Source of the DNA: Bacteroidaceae bacterium
GTDB lineage: Bacteria; Bacteroidota; Bacteroidia; Bacteroidales; Bacteroidaceae
Length of the DNA stretch: 64,000 bases
Assembly (NCBI GenBank): GCA_024699495.1
Contig: JAILPK010000037.1
Location: 62,001 to 126,000 of the forward strand
Direction: 5' to 3'
This document shows, in pieces, positions 1 to 9,463 of the stretch (its first letter is position 1; each line of letters opens with the position of its first letter). The translations under genes and the position numbers were made by a program. The notes below the pieces were generated by a model, which saw only the letters and a list, made by a program, of their open reading frames with translations, did not search any database and was not told the DNA's origin.

Positions 1-11
1 AAAAATCGGGT

Positions 12-106
12 AAAAACTCATTTCGGAAGCCACATTTACCTGTATATCAGGGTGATAGCATTTCCAGTTTGACCCCCAAAAACTCATTGAAAAACTCATT
101 TTTGGG
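12..106. repeat. Three 11-bp direct repeats and a small hairpin
   Basis: The 11-mer AAAAACTCATT occurs at 12-22, 78-88 and 90-100. CCCAAAAA (75-82) pairs with TTTTTGGG (99-106), so the last two copies sit in the loop. No gene is supported between 1 and 557; the rest of this stretch holds only the AAATACACC elements at 317-402. The function is unknown. Confidence 0.5.
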
Positions 107-316
107 CTTTTACCCTCTTGTTCGGCAATTTTATAGGTTGTCCTTATTTTTCTTAAAATATAAAGATTGGGGACTACGGGGTTAGAGAAGTGAGCAGCAC
201 TGAAGTTCTATTTAAGGCTGAGGGCATAGTTTTAGCTATGCAGTGGAGAGCTGTTAGGGCACACGTCGAGAGGAGTTTACAGGGTAATGATGCTAAAGGG
301 ATTCAACCTTACATGC

Positions 317-402
317 AAATACACCTCAACACGATAAGTGTTACACCTCATTGAAAAGTCAAATACACCCCGATATATTGCTGCATAGGCCTCGGTGTAT
401 TT
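317..402. repeat. AAATACACC repeat elements, inverted pair
   Basis: AAATACACC occurs at 317-325 and 361-369, and its inverse GGTGTATTT at 394-402. The last two can form a 9-bp stem with a 24-nt loop. The same word family makes a much stronger hairpin at 26255-26296, so this looks like a dispersed intergenic element. It lies downstream of metG, where it could affect transcript ends. Confidence 0.5.
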
Positions 403-557
403 TGAGCTGAGATGGCCATCATACCGGGCTGCGCACACATTTCCACATGGAAGTGAGTGCCTTTCAACCTTTAGCTTGCAGCAATTGACATAAAAGAAAC
501 CGCCCGCTGTTGCAAATTTTGCAAGAGCGGGCAATTACGATTATTTAGAGCGGGTAT

Positions 558-2645
558 TCAGCCCACCTGGCTTCCGGGTTTTACGTCGTCAAGAGTAGTG
601 GTGACGCTGAGATCGCCGTTGTAGTTGACAGCAGAGAGAATCATGCCACAGCTCTCTTCTCCCATCATCTTACGCGGAGCTAAGTTTGCAATGTACAACA
701 CACGCTTGCCTACAAGCTGTTCGGGCTCATACCACTGGGCAATGCCGCTGAGAATGGTGCGGTCCTTGCCGCTACCGTCATCAATGGTGAATTTCAGCAG
801 TTTCTTGCTCTTCTTTATCTTTTCACATGACTTGACAAGACCTACACGGATATCCAACTTCTCAAAATCCTCAAAGGGAATGGTTTCTTTCACCGGTAAA
901 GCCTTGTAGCTGGCAGCCTCGTTTGCTTTGATGGTATCCTCCAGTTTCTTCATCTGCGCTGCCACCACGTCATCCTCGATCTTAGTGAAGAGGAGCTCCG
1001 GCTTCGGCAGCTGCTTGCCGGCAGGCAGGATGTCCGTACGTCCCAGCAGTTCCCACAGGCTATCCTGAGAAGCTGCAGAAGGAGCAGACGACGGGGAGAG
1101 ACCTATCATCCGGCGCAGACGCTCGCTGCTGAACGGCAGGAACGGTTCAAAAGCGATGGAGAGGTTTGCCGTAAGCTGCAGACTGATATAAATCACCGTC
1201 TTCACCCGTTCGGGGTCGGTCTTGATTACTTTCCATGGTTCGCAGTCGGCAATATACTTGTTTCCAATGCGTGCGAGGTTCATAGCCTCTTTCTGCGCAT
1301 CGCGGAACTTGAAGTTCTCCAGCAAGGACTCCATGCGCTCCTTGACTCCCTGGAATTCTGCCAGAGTCTCACGGTCGTAGTCATTCAGTTCGCCACATTC
1401 GGGGACCACGCCATCGTAATATTTCTGTGTCAGTTGCAGCGCACGGTTTACGAAGTTGCCATATATGGCTACCAATTCGTTGTTGCAGCGGGCCTGATAG
1501 TCAGCCCAAGTGAAGTCGTTGTCCTTGGTCTCGGGCGCGTTGGCGGTGAGCACATAGCGCAGTTCATCCTGACGGCCGGGCAGCTCGTCAAGATATTCAT
1601 TGAGCCATACGGCGTAATTCTTGGAAGTGGAAATCTTATTGCCTTCGAGATTCAGGAATTCGTTGCTGGGCACGTTGTCCGGCAGGATGTAGTCCCCGTG
1701 GCCCTTGAGCATAGCCGGGAACACAATACAGTGGAACACGATGTTGTCCTTGCCGATGAAGTGAACGAGACGCGTCTCGGGGTCTTTCCACCATGTCTCC
1801 CAGGAGCCCAGTTCGGGGTGGGCATCACATAGTTCCTTGGTGTTTGAGATGTAGCCTATCGGGGCATCGAACCACACGTAAAGGACCTTGCCCTCAGCTC
1901 CATCTATAGGAACGGGGATTCCCCAGTCCAGGTCACGGGTGACGGCACGTGGGTGCAATCCGCCGTCGAGCCAGCTTTTACACTGCCCATAGACGTTCGG
2001 GCGCCACTCTTTATGCTCTTCGAGAATCCATTTCTCCAGCCAAGGCTGGTCCTTGTCCAAAGGCAGATACCAGTGTTTGGTAGCTTTCCTGACCAGAGGA
2101 TTGCCTGTTTCAGCGTTGTATGGATTGATGAGTTCCTCCGGAGAGAGAGTAGCTCCGCATTTCTCACATTGGTCACCATAAGCTTCAGGAGCGTGACAGC
2201 GGGGGCACTCGCCCTTGATATTGCGGTCGGTAAGGAAATGTCCGGTCTGCTCGTCGTAGAACTGCTCCGTTACCTGCTCTACGAATTTGCCGTCGTCGTA
2301 GAGTTTGCGGAAGAAGTCACTGGCCAGTTTGTGATGCACAGGACTGGTAGTTCTGCTGTAGATATCAAATGAAATGCCAAAGCGTTCGAAAGAGTCCTTG
2401 ATGAGATTATGGTAGCGGTCCACTACCTCCTGAACGGTAATTCCCTCTTTTCGTGCGCGGATAGTCACAGGCACACCGTGTTCGTCACTTCCGCCGATAA
2501 ACAGTACATCGCGGCCTTTCAGACGCAGATAACGCACATAGATATCTGCCGGGACATAGACACCTGCCAGATGGCCAATATGCACGGGCCCATTGGCATA
2601 AGGCAGAGCTGAGGTTACAGTAGTTCTTTTGAATTTCTTATCCAT
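558..2645 (-). CDS. metG: Methionine-tRNA ligase
   Basis: Charges tRNA-Met with methionine in the cytoplasm, using ATP. The class I signature HIGH is at residues 22-25 and the KMSKS-type loop appears as KISTS at 337-341. A zinc knuckle has Cys147, Cys150, Cys160 and Cys163. The C-terminal 100 or so residues (from [11 protein letters not shown]) form the Trbp111/EMAP-type tRNA-binding domain, giving the long dimeric form of 695 residues. The ATG lies 41 bp after the stop of the PAP2-family gene, and no clean -7 element is seen between them, so it may be the last gene of an epimerase-PAP2-metG unit. Confidence 0.97.
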   Translation of the reverse strand: MDKKFKRTTVTSALPYANGPVHIGHLAGVYVPADIYVRYLRLKGRDVLFIGGSDEHGVPVTIRARKEGITVQEVVDRYHNLIKDSFERFGISFDIYSRTTSPVHHKLASDFFRKLYDDGKFVEQVTEQFYDEQTGHFLTDRNIKGECPRCHAPEAYGDQCEKCGATLSPEELINPYNAETGNPLVRKATKHWYLPLDKDQPWLEKWILEEHKEWRPNVYGQCKSWLDGGLHPRAVTRDLDWGIPVPIDGAEGKVLYVWFDAPIGYISNTKELCDAHPELGSWETWWKDPETRLVHFIGKDNIVFHCIVFPAMLKGHGDYILPDNVPSNEFLNLEGNKISTSKNYAVWLNEYLDELPGRQDELRYVLTANAPETKDNDFTWADYQARCNNELVAIYGNFVNRALQLTQKYYDGVVPECGELNDYDRETLAEFQGVKERMESLLENFKFRDAQKEAMNLARIGNKYIADCEPWKVIKTDPERVKTVIYISLQLTANLSIAFEPFLPFSSERLRRMIGLSPSSAPSAASQDSLWELLGRTDILPAGKQLPKPELLFTKIEDDVVAAQMKKLEDTIKANEAASYKALPVKETIPFEDFEKLDIRVGLVKSCEKIKKSKKLLKFTIDDGSGKDRTILSGIAQWYEPEQLVGKRVLYIANLAPRKMMGEESCGMILSAVNYNGDLSVTTTLDDVKPGSQVG

Positions 2646-2686
2646 ATTATTGTATTATGTCAATTGTATTTTTTGATGCGATAAAT

Positions 2687-3670
2687 TCAGGAAACCAACC
2701 GCTGCGGAATCAACTTTGAGTTGCATATACAGTTGGCCAATGCCAAAACGAGCGGTCCGGATATGAGGCCCGCGATGGCATCAATCAGATAATGAGCCTG
2801 GATATAAACCGTTGAAAGGCACAGCAGCACATAGAACGGCAGCAGGAACCACACAAGACGCGGCACATGGAGTCTGGCCAGAATCAGGACTATAGTGCTC
2901 ACGCCGATGTGAGATGAGGGGAAAGCTGCCGTGGGGCGCTCGCCTGCTGCATGGGCGGAAGCCACGAGATTATGGAAAAGTCCGTCGGGATCTCCCGGAT
3001 TGGGCAGCATTTCTGTATGAGAGGAGAAATATGTGCCTATCGAAGGGAACTGTCCGGCGGCAGCCGCATCGAGTCCGATGGCCTGGAAATAATATTGAGG
3101 CCCGGCAACCGGCAGGAAGTTATAAATCAGATAATATGTGAAAAACGACGTCAGAATCAGTGTCGGTACGGATACAGAAAGCTGATTGGGGTCGGATGCC
3201 GGTTTCTTTTCCAGGGTCTCTTTCGCGAAAATAGTCAGAACAAGGACTATAATCATCGGGTAATAGCTCCAATAGCCCATATTCAGCAGTTCGCTCCATA
3301 CTTTCCCCGGGCATAGCTCGCAGAAGAGCAGAGAAGGCTGGCAGCCGAATATCGTCTGCTCAAGCCCCGCAAACACATGGTCGAGGTTCGGCAAGATGCG
3401 GTTGAACTCGTAGGTGTCGGGATACCATTGCGCGAGCCATGCGAGCTGACTGGTGATGCGGGCCATCATGGTCAGACGGCAGGGCCATAGATGCCCGATG
3501 ACCACAAGGACAACAGTCATTAGCAGCCACTCGCCGCGCATAAGCAGCATCTCAGCCGGGTTTATCAGGCGCGACCAGAGGAGCCCCATAAAAGCCAGCG
3601 TGAGTAAACACCATGCGGCGGCCACAAATTCGACCCTGTTTATCAGAGCCAACCGTTTTCCCTGTACCAT
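2687..3670 (-). CDS. PAP2-superfamily membrane phosphatase/transferase
   Basis: A polytopic membrane protein with a PAP2 active site: PSSH at about residues 251-254 and HYLID with His293 and Asp297, numbered from the chosen start. The GPQYYF segment and overall layout resemble the inositolphosphotransferase/Aur1-like branch, so it may act on a lipid phosphate or phospho-alcohol headgroup; the substrate is not readable. The ATG at 3670 overlaps the upstream epimerase gene by 28 bp and has AAAGGAAAG just before it, a Shine-Dalgarno-like stretch unusual for this phylum. A start 12 codons earlier, at 3706, is also open. Confidence 0.8.
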   Translation of the reverse strand: MVQGKRLALINRVEFVAAAWCLLTLAFMGLLWSRLINPAEMLLMRGEWLLMTVVLVVIGHLWPCRLTMMARITSQLAWLAQWYPDTYEFNRILPNLDHVFAGLEQTIFGCQPSLLFCELCPGKVWSELLNMGYWSYYPMIIVLVLTIFAKETLEKKPASDPNQLSVSVPTLILTSFFTYYLIYNFLPVAGPQYYFQAIGLDAAAAGQFPSIGTYFSSHTEMLPNPGDPDGLFHNLVASAHAAGERPTAAFPSSHIGVSTIVLILARLHVPRLVWFLLPFYVLLCLSTVYIQAHYLIDAIAGLISGPLVLALANCICNSKLIPQRLVS

Positions 3671-4689
3671 TTCACACTTTCCTTTACGCCGCGTTCCAAT
3701 GGCCACTGAGGCTCAAACCCAAGCAGCTTGCGGGTGGGTTCGATGTCACACTGCCAGTTGCGCTGACTCAATATATGATATTTGTCCATGTTGAGCGTAG
3801 TGAGCTTGTTCAGCCAACGGCTGACCGTCCCGTTCACTGTACATACTGCCTGGAGGAACCACAGGGGCGCTTTGATATGAAGCACATTCTTCACCCCCAT
3901 CTCTGCCTGCAGGAGGTCGGAGAAACGGCGGCTGTCATATACCTGCCCGTCGGACAGGAAAAAAGCTTTGTGATCCACGGGCTTGAACAAGGCAAGGAAG
4001 ACAGCCTCAACGACATCCATGACATAGACGAAGGTGATTTCCTGCGGGCGGTAGCCAACAGCGAAATCTATATGCTGAGCTATGCTCTGTGCCATCAGGA
4101 AATAGTCACGCTCCCGAGGCCCGTAAACGCCTGTCGGACGGAGAATCACCCAAGGCACATCCTCCTGTTCGGTGAGGAACTGCTCTGCTGCGAGCTTACT
4201 TTCCCCATAAGCTGTGTTCGGGTGAGGTGTGTCACTAAGCAGGATGGGGGCATAAACCCAGGGATTTGACTCTGAGGGCTTGCGTACCGGCTGCTCGCGG
4301 ATAGCTCCAAATATGCTGAGCGAACTGATAAACACGAATCTGCGGGGCATCATTTCGAGATGGCGCAACGCCTCCACGAGGTTACGGGTGCCGTCGGTGT
4401 TGGTCTGGAAGAACTGCTCACGCCGTAGGGCTTTGGTTGCTCCGGCGGCATGAATGACATAATCCCAGCCGCCCATCTCCGCCTTGTATGCAGCCAGTTG
4501 CTCATTAAGGCGGTCCGGATTTCCCAAGTCCAGTTCGGCGAAGCGGATATCCGGGTCCGTGAGATATTTGCGGGAACTGCTCTTGCGCATTCCTGCCCAC
4601 ATCTCATAACCGCGGGCGAGGCCTTCGCTGACAATGAAAGAGCCGATGAATCCACTGGCCCCTGTGACAAGTATTTTCGTCTTCAGCAT
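3643..4689 (-). CDS. NAD-dependent epimerase/dehydratase family protein
   Basis: An extended short-chain dehydrogenase of 348 residues. The Rossmann motif TGASGFIG is at residues 9-16, and the catalytic pair YGESK gives Tyr161 and Lys165, with a serine run at 122-124. Such proteins act on nucleotide sugars or on steroid- or flavanol-like alcohols; the substrate is not evident. Overlap with the PAP2 gene suggests joint work on an envelope lipid or glycan, which is inference. A degenerate -7 element (TAACTTCGC, minus strand, 4720-4712) lies upstream, back to back with the rnr promoter. Confidence 0.85.
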   Translation of the reverse strand: MLKTKILVTGASGFIGSFIVSEGLARGYEMWAGMRKSSSRKYLTDPDIRFAELDLGNPDRLNEQLAAYKAEMGGWDYVIHAAGATKALRREQFFQTNTDGTRNLVEALRHLEMMPRRFVFISSLSIFGAIREQPVRKPSESNPWVYAPILLSDTPHPNTAYGESKLAAEQFLTEQEDVPWVILRPTGVYGPRERDYFLMAQSIAQHIDFAVGYRPQEITFVYVMDVVEAVFLALFKPVDHKAFFLSDGQVYDSRRFSDLLQAEMGVKNVLHIKAPLWFLQAVCTVNGTVSRWLNKLTTLNMDKYHILSQRNWQCDIEPTRKLLGFEPQWPLERGVKESVKWYRENGWL

Positions 4690-4837
4690 TGTAAATCACT
4701 TAATTTTGGGCGCGAAGTTACGAAAAATGTTGGGAATAATAGTTCTAAAAAGGAAAAGAAAGGTGAAATTTATCAGATTTAATGTCAATAAAGCATTATT
4801 TTTTATATTTATAGCAGCAACTTTAAGATTTTATCCT

Positions 4838-4846
4838 TATATTTGC
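4838..4846 (+). promoter_or_regulatory. Promoter -7 element for rnr
   Basis: TATATTTGC matches the Bacteroidetes -7 consensus TAnnTTTG and lies 38 bp before the rnr ATG. Confidence 0.7.
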
Positions 4847-4883
4847 ACTCAACAAGGAATCAGAATCAAAAAACCACGTAGTT

Positions 4884-7112
4884 ATGAGCAAAGGTAAGGG
4901 TGGGGGCAGATATCCCCGAAAGAAAGAACTGGCCAGCATGGTCATCGAACTGTTTGAAAAGCACTCTGGTGAAGACCTGGACGCTAAACGCATTTTTCGC
5001 GAGTTACGCCTGACAACCCATCCGGCCAAGATGCTATGCATGGATGTGCTGGAAGAGCTCGCCATGGACGACTATATAGCCGAGACACAGCCTATGCGCT
5101 ATCGTCTGGTGGCACGCACAGCAGTAATGGAGGGCATATTCCGCCGCAAGAGCAACGGCAAGAACACGTTCCAGCCCGACGGCGGCGGCGAGCCTATTCT
5201 GGTTGCCGAACGCAATTCTCTGCACGCCATGGACGGCGACCGCGTACGAGTACAGATGATGGCCCGCCGCAAGAACCATGTGCGCGAAGCGTCAGTGACC
5301 GAAATACTGAAACGGGCAGACAAAACATTTGTTGGCAAACTGGATGTAAGAAAAGACTTTGCATTCCTGCTTACTGAAGACCGCACACTGGCCAACGACA
5401 TCTTCATCCCAAAAACACAGCTGAAAGGCGGCAAGACCGGAGATAAAGCCATAGTGCGCATCATAGAATGGCCGGACGGCTCGAAGAATCCAATCGGCAA
5501 AGTGGTTGACGTGCTCGGACGCAGCGGGGAAAACAACACTGAGATGCACGCCATTCTTGCCGAATTCGGTCTGCCATACGTCTATCCAAAAGCTGTGGAA
5601 GAAGCTGCGAACAATTTAAACGCAGATATCACGCCTTCGGATTTGGAAGGACGCGAAGACTTCCGCAAAGTTACCACCTTCACCATCGACCCCTACGATG
5701 CAAAAGACTATGACGACGCCCTGTCTATCCGGAAAATAAAAGATGGGCTCTGGGAAGTAGGCGTGCACATAGCCGACGTGTCACACTATGTTACAGAGGG
5801 GTCGATTATAGACCGGGAAGCCCAAAAGCGTGCCACATCTGTCTATCTCGTGGACCGTACAATTCCGATGTTGCCCGAGCGGCTCTGCAACTTCATCTGT
5901 TCGCTGCGCCCGGATGAGGACAAACTCACATACAGCGTGATTTTCCAGCTTAATGACAACGCGGAGATAAAGAAATGGCATCTGGCACACACCATAATTC
6001 GAAGCGACCGCCGCTTCTCATACGAAGAGGTTCAGACCCTTTTTGAGCAACGGAAAGAAGCCAGCGAACAGGACTATGCGACCCCGACCCAACTGCGGGT
6101 GCCTCTCCTGGACAAGGATGCCCCGACACCGGTTCCCACCGAACAATTTGCCGAAGAACTAATCACCCTAAACCGCTTGGCAAAACTGCTTCGCGGCCGC
6201 AGAATGAATGCCGGAGCTGTGGATTTTGACCGCGAAGAGGTAAAGTTTGACATTGACAACGAGGGCAAGCCTATCGGTGTTCACATAAAGGTTGCCAAGG
6301 ATGCCAACCGCCTGATTGAAGAGTTCATGCTTCTGGCCAACCGAACTGTGGCAGAGAGCGTGGGACGTGTGCCCAAGGGCAAGAAGGCCAAGGTGCTACC
6401 CTACCGAATTCACGACGAACCGGATCCGGACAAGCTGCTGAATCTGGCACAGTTTGTAGTTAAGTTCGGGCACAAACTGAAGACCACCGGCACAAAGGGC
6501 GAAATCAGCCGCAACCTGAACCGTCTGCTCCACGAAGTTCATGGGCAAAAAGAGCAGAAACTGGTTGAGAATGTGACGCTGAAGGCGATGATGAAAGCCA
6601 AATATTCCACTTATAATGTGGGACATTACGGCCTCGCTTTTGACTACTACACCCACTTCACATCCCCCATACGCCGCTATCCGGACCTCATGGTACACAG
6701 GCTGCTCACACGATATGCCGAAGGAGGCCGCTCTGCCAACCAGGAGAAGTATGAAGGACTCTGCGAACAGAGCAGCGAGATGGAGCAGCTCGCAGTTCAG
6801 GCCGAGCGCGCAAGCATCAAATACAAGCAGGTGGAGTTCATGCAAGACAAAATGGGAATGACCTTCAGCGGCAGTATCAGCGGTGTGACGGAATACGGCC
6901 TTTACGTGGAATTGGACGACAACCATTGCGAGGGCTTTGTGCCCCTGCGTGACCTGGACGACGATTACTACGAGTTTGACGAGCGCAATTATTGCCTGTG
7001 GGGGCGCCGCCACCACCACCGCTATACCTTGGGCGATGAAGTACAAGTGACTGTCGTAAGGGCTAATCTTGACAAGAAACAGCTTGATTTTGCCCTGGCT
7101 GACGACAAGTAG
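4884..7112 (+). CDS. rnr: Ribonuclease R
   Basis: A 3'-5' exoribonuclease of the RNB/RNase II family that degrades structured RNA. It has 742 residues: N-terminal winged-helix and cold-shock-like RNA-binding parts, then the RNB catalytic domain with DPYDAKDYDDALS at 269-281, whose aspartates (D269, D275, D277, D278) bind the metals. The C-terminal S1 domain starts near GMTFSGSISGVTEYGLYV and ends in a His/Arg-rich stretch. The ATG follows a good -7 promoter element. The next gene, a NlpC/P60 peptidase, begins about 80 bp downstream. Confidence 0.96.
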   Translation: MSKGKGGGRYPRKKELASMVIELFEKHSGEDLDAKRIFRELRLTTHPAKMLCMDVLEELAMDDYIAETQPMRYRLVARTAVMEGIFRRKSNGKNTFQPDGGGEPILVAERNSLHAMDGDRVRVQMMARRKNHVREASVTEILKRADKTFVGKLDVRKDFAFLLTEDRTLANDIFIPKTQLKGGKTGDKAIVRIIEWPDGSKNPIGKVVDVLGRSGENNTEMHAILAEFGLPYVYPKAVEEAANNLNADITPSDLEGREDFRKVTTFTIDPYDAKDYDDALSIRKIKDGLWEVGVHIADVSHYVTEGSIIDREAQKRATSVYLVDRTIPMLPERLCNFICSLRPDEDKLTYSVIFQLNDNAEIKKWHLAHTIIRSDRRFSYEEVQTLFEQRKEASEQDYATPTQLRVPLLDKDAPTPVPTEQFAEELITLNRLAKLLRGRRMNAGAVDFDREEVKFDIDNEGKPIGVHIKVAKDANRLIEEFMLLANRTVAESVGRVPKGKKAKVLPYRIHDEPDPDKLLNLAQFVVKFGHKLKTTGTKGEISRNLNRLLHEVHGQKEQKLVENVTLKAMMKAKYSTYNVGHYGLAFDYYTHFTSPIRRYPDLMVHRLLTRYAEGGRSANQEKYEGLCEQSSEMEQLAVQAERASIKYKQVEFMQDKMGMTFSGSISGVTEYGLYVELDDNHCEGFVPLRDLDDDYYEFDERNYCLWGRRHHHRYTLGDEVQVTVVRANLDKKQLDFALADDK

Positions 7113-7133
7113 CCTTTATTTTCCGACTTGCCC

Positions 7134-7209
7134 AAGAAAGCTAAATAATACGAGAACAAGTATCATCTGATTTATACAAGAAAACTGAATAATCTGAGAA
7201 CAAGAATAA
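7134..7209 (+). repeat. Imperfect 32-nt direct repeat before the peptidase gene
   Basis: Copy one (7134-7165) and copy two (7178-7209) begin AAGAAA and share the core GAGAACAAG, with about six mismatches and an offset of 44 nt. The second copy is translated as the start of the signal peptide of the following gene. It looks like a local duplication that may have changed the translation start. Confidence 0.5.
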
Positions 7210-7784
7210 CGATATCAACATTATGTCTTCTTTCCGTCTTGACGGCTGCCGCACAACACCAGGCGAAGCCCAGGACGGAAAGGATTCCTGACCCTGTGGT
7301 CAACGAGGCAAATGTACAGAAGAAGATGACCGAGGTTTTGGGAACCATCAACCCGGTTATTTTCATCAGCTCTGCTACCGCAACGCTGGCAGCAGAGACA
7401 GCCAACCGCATAATATCTACCGCCATGACCTATCTTGGCACACGTTACCGGAGCGGAAGCAGCGACCCTAAGGGCTTTGACTGTTCTGGGTTTACATCGT
7501 ATGTCTTCAAAAAACTGGGTATCAGCCTGAAACGCTCTTCCCGGGAACAGTTCACGATGGGAACAGGCATCGATGACATAAGTGACTTGCGGCGGGGCGA
7601 CCTGGTGTTCTTTGGCAATGGGAGAAATGTCAACCATGTGGGAATAGTCACTGAAGCTGACAATGACAACCGCACCTTCAGTTTCATCCACGCAAGTTCC
7701 AGCCAGGGGGTGACAATAGACAGCTACCCCGCATCAGCCTATTGGAGAAGCCACTACATCAGCGCAAGACGCATCCTGCCGTAG
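7194..7784 (+). CDS. NlpC/P60 family cell-wall peptidase, non-ATG start
   Basis: A C40-family cysteine peptidase that would cut peptidoglycan stem peptides. FDCSGFTSYVF carries the catalytic Cys and NHVGIV the His. The open frame runs back to a stop at 7146. Translated upstream of the TTG at 7239 it gives a clear signal peptide: RTRITIST, then LCLLSVLTAAAQ. A start is therefore needed at or before about 7206, but no in-frame ATG or GTG exists there; CTG 7194, CTG 7185 and ATT 7170 are candidates. The ATG at 7223 is in another frame. The catalytic part is secure, the exact start is not. Confidence 0.8.
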   Translation: MRTRITISTLCLLSVLTAAAQHQAKPRTERIPDPVVNEANVQKKMTEVLGTINPVIFISSATATLAAETANRIISTAMTYLGTRYRSGSSDPKGFDCSGFTSYVFKKLGISLKRSSREQFTMGTGIDDISDLRRGDLVFFGNGRNVNHVGIVTEADNDNRTFSFIHASSSQGVTIDSYPASAYWRSHYISARRILP

Positions 7785-7828
7785 GACACTCACTCTCCTG
7801 TATTTTATCAATAGCAAACACCCTTAGA

Positions 7829-7977
7829 GGAACACTGTTCCAGCCAAGGGCACAATCCGGCACAAACAGAACAAGGCCACCCCTTTTCCTTAAAGCAACT
7901 CCTGACTGCCTTAGGACAGGACCATCCTGTTTTAGAGCAGACCCTTAGCGCATCAAAGACATCCGGTCTTGGAGCAA
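7829..7977. repeat. Degenerate palindrome-rich tract between convergent genes
   Basis: This 228-bp convergent gap holds three short inverted repeats: GGAACACTGTTCC (7829-7841), ACAGGA/TCCTGT (7916-7930) and AGAC/GTCT (7957-7969). On the minus strand, loose units of about 35-40 nt each start TGCTCYAA or TGCTTTAA. It may act as a two-way termination region. No protein is supported here. Confidence 0.35.
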
Positions 7978-8012
7978 TACAGCCACCCCATTTACAGGAA
8001 GCCGTCCATGGT

Positions 8013-8444
8013 TTAGAATTTAGCTTTTGCGCTACAGTCAGGGCAGAGCCCCTTAACAAGATAATTCACATTCTGCATCACAAACCCCTCGGGCATTTCT
8101 ATAGTAGGAACCGGAGTGTTGTGGAAACAAAATGTACGATGGCAGCCAACACAGAAGAAATGAGTGTGCTGGTCTTCTATAGAACATTCTTCATGGCCCT
8201 CGCAGATCTCATACTTTGTAACTCCGGTGCCGTCTTCAATGGCATGCACAAGATGATTTGCCAGAAATAAAGTCAGCGCACGGAAAATAGTGGAGCGGTC
8301 TATGGTTTCCAGGATATCATCAAGTTCCCTCAAAGAGAGGGCTCTATGGTGACTTCCCAAGGCACGGAGTACAAGCAGGCGGGTAGCGGTAGGTTTCACC
8401 CCACGCTTCTCCATTTTCAACAAATAATCCTCTGAATACATCAT
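8013..8444 (-). CDS. Fur-family metal-responsive transcription regulator
   Basis: A 143-residue Fur/Zur/PerR-type winged-helix protein. The HTH region covers GVKPTATRLLVLRAL to IDRSTIFRAL. The metal-binding half has HTHFFCVGCHRTFCF and a C-terminal CPDC, giving the two CxxC pairs of a structural zinc site. The regulated metal or signal cannot be told. The double ATG abuts the TGA of the upstream kinase gene with no gap, implying translational coupling. Confidence 0.92.
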   Translation of the reverse strand: MMYSEDYLLKMEKRGVKPTATRLLVLRALGSHHRALSLRELDDILETIDRSTIFRALTLFLANHLVHAIEDGTGVTKYEICEGHEECSIEDQHTHFFCVGCHRTFCFHNTPVPTIEMPEGFVMQNVNYLVKGLCPDCSAKAKF

Positions 8445-9458
8445 TCAATAATGAAAAGAAGAGCCGCCAAGAAATTCACGCAAAAGAGATGTATATGGAA
8501 TCTGGCGGTCGGTGATTGGCTGGAAGAATGATACAAGGTCATGGATACGGTCGGCCTCGGCATACTCAGGCGAGTCCTCAGGGACCTCTTCGAGCATGGG
8601 CAGCACATGATTGCGCAGGACAGCCAGCTCATAAATAAGCGCACTGTTTAACATCATGTCACAATTTTCCTGGAACGGGAAAATCCATTTCTCCTCGCCT
8701 GCCCTCACGCTCGGCCAGCGCCGTATCGTGTCCTGCGCCGAATAATTGCGGTATTTATGGTCACGGACAATACGGCGGACAAGGCGGTTGTCGGTAGTAG
8801 AAACATAACGCTTGTCGTCCAATTGTATCGTAGTCAGCGCAGATACATACAACTGGAATTTGCGTTCACGCTCTATTTCGGGCGTCAGATCCGGATTTAG
8901 AGCATGAATGCCTTCGACTATAAGGACGTCGTTCTTATCCATTCTCATCTTCTTGCCTCCACGCATGCTCTTGCCGGACTTGAAGTCGTAAACGGGCAAC
9001 TCCACCTCATCGCCGCCCATCAGAGCCAGCAACTGCTTGTTGAACAAAGGCACGTCGAGAGCCTGCAGACACTCATAATCATATTCCCCATTCTCGTCTT
9101 TAGGCGTGCGCACACGATCCACGAAATAATCGTCCATAGAAATCGTTCTCGGACGCAACCCGATAGCTGCAAGTTGAATCGCAATACGCTTGCTGGACGT
9201 AGTCTTGCCGCTGCTGCTGGGGCCGGCCAGCAACACCAGGCGCTGTCCTCCGGCCTTTATGCTGTCGGCAACAGAAGCCACCTTCCTTTCCTGCAAGGCC
9301 TCAACTACATTAATTAGTTCTGTTATATGCCCGGCCAAAATCGCCCGGTTCAAATCAGTCACTGTGCGCAAGCCAACAACCTTCATCAGATGTTGGTCCT
9401 CAAGGAAACAAGCCTTCAGCTTCTCCTGGCCGGCTTTGGATATCTCAGCTACATTCAT
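8445..9458 (-). CDS. Uridine kinase-like P-loop nucleoside kinase, short form
   Basis: A phosphoribulokinase/uridine kinase family protein. The Walker A is GPSSSGKTTSSKR, followed by SMDDYFVDR and IVEGIHALNP, all typical of the Bacteroidetes nucleoside kinase. From memory, that family usually carries a long N-terminal ThrRS/TGS-like region, giving about 550 residues. Here only about 75 residues precede the P-loop, so this is a shortened form of 337 residues. The ATG at 9458 lies 5 bp after the sirtuin stop; a start further upstream at 9554 would overlap the sirtuin and looks unlikely. Confidence 0.85.
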   Translation of the reverse strand: MNVAEISKAGQEKLKACFLEDQHLMKVVGLRTVTDLNRAILAGHITELINVVEALQERKVASVADSIKAGGQRLVLLAGPSSSGKTTSSKRIAIQLAAIGLRPRTISMDDYFVDRVRTPKDENGEYDYECLQALDVPLFNKQLLALMGGDEVELPVYDFKSGKSMRGGKKMRMDKNDVLIVEGIHALNPDLTPEIERERKFQLYVSALTTIQLDDKRYVSTTDNRLVRRIVRDHKYRNYSAQDTIRRWPSVRAGEEKWIFPFQENCDMMLNSALIYELAVLRNHVLPMLEEVPEDSPEYAEADRIHDLVSFFQPITDRQIPYTSLLREFLGGSSFHY

Positions 9459-9463
9459 TAGTC

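Noticed and set aside
277-534. 85-residue minus-strand frame
   Set aside because: It overlaps the AAATACACC repeat, has odd composition with no domain phrase, and no promoter or family.
7808-8059. 83-residue minus-strand frame
   Set aside because: It reads through the palindromic tract and the Fur gene's end; cysteine and proline content come from the repeats.
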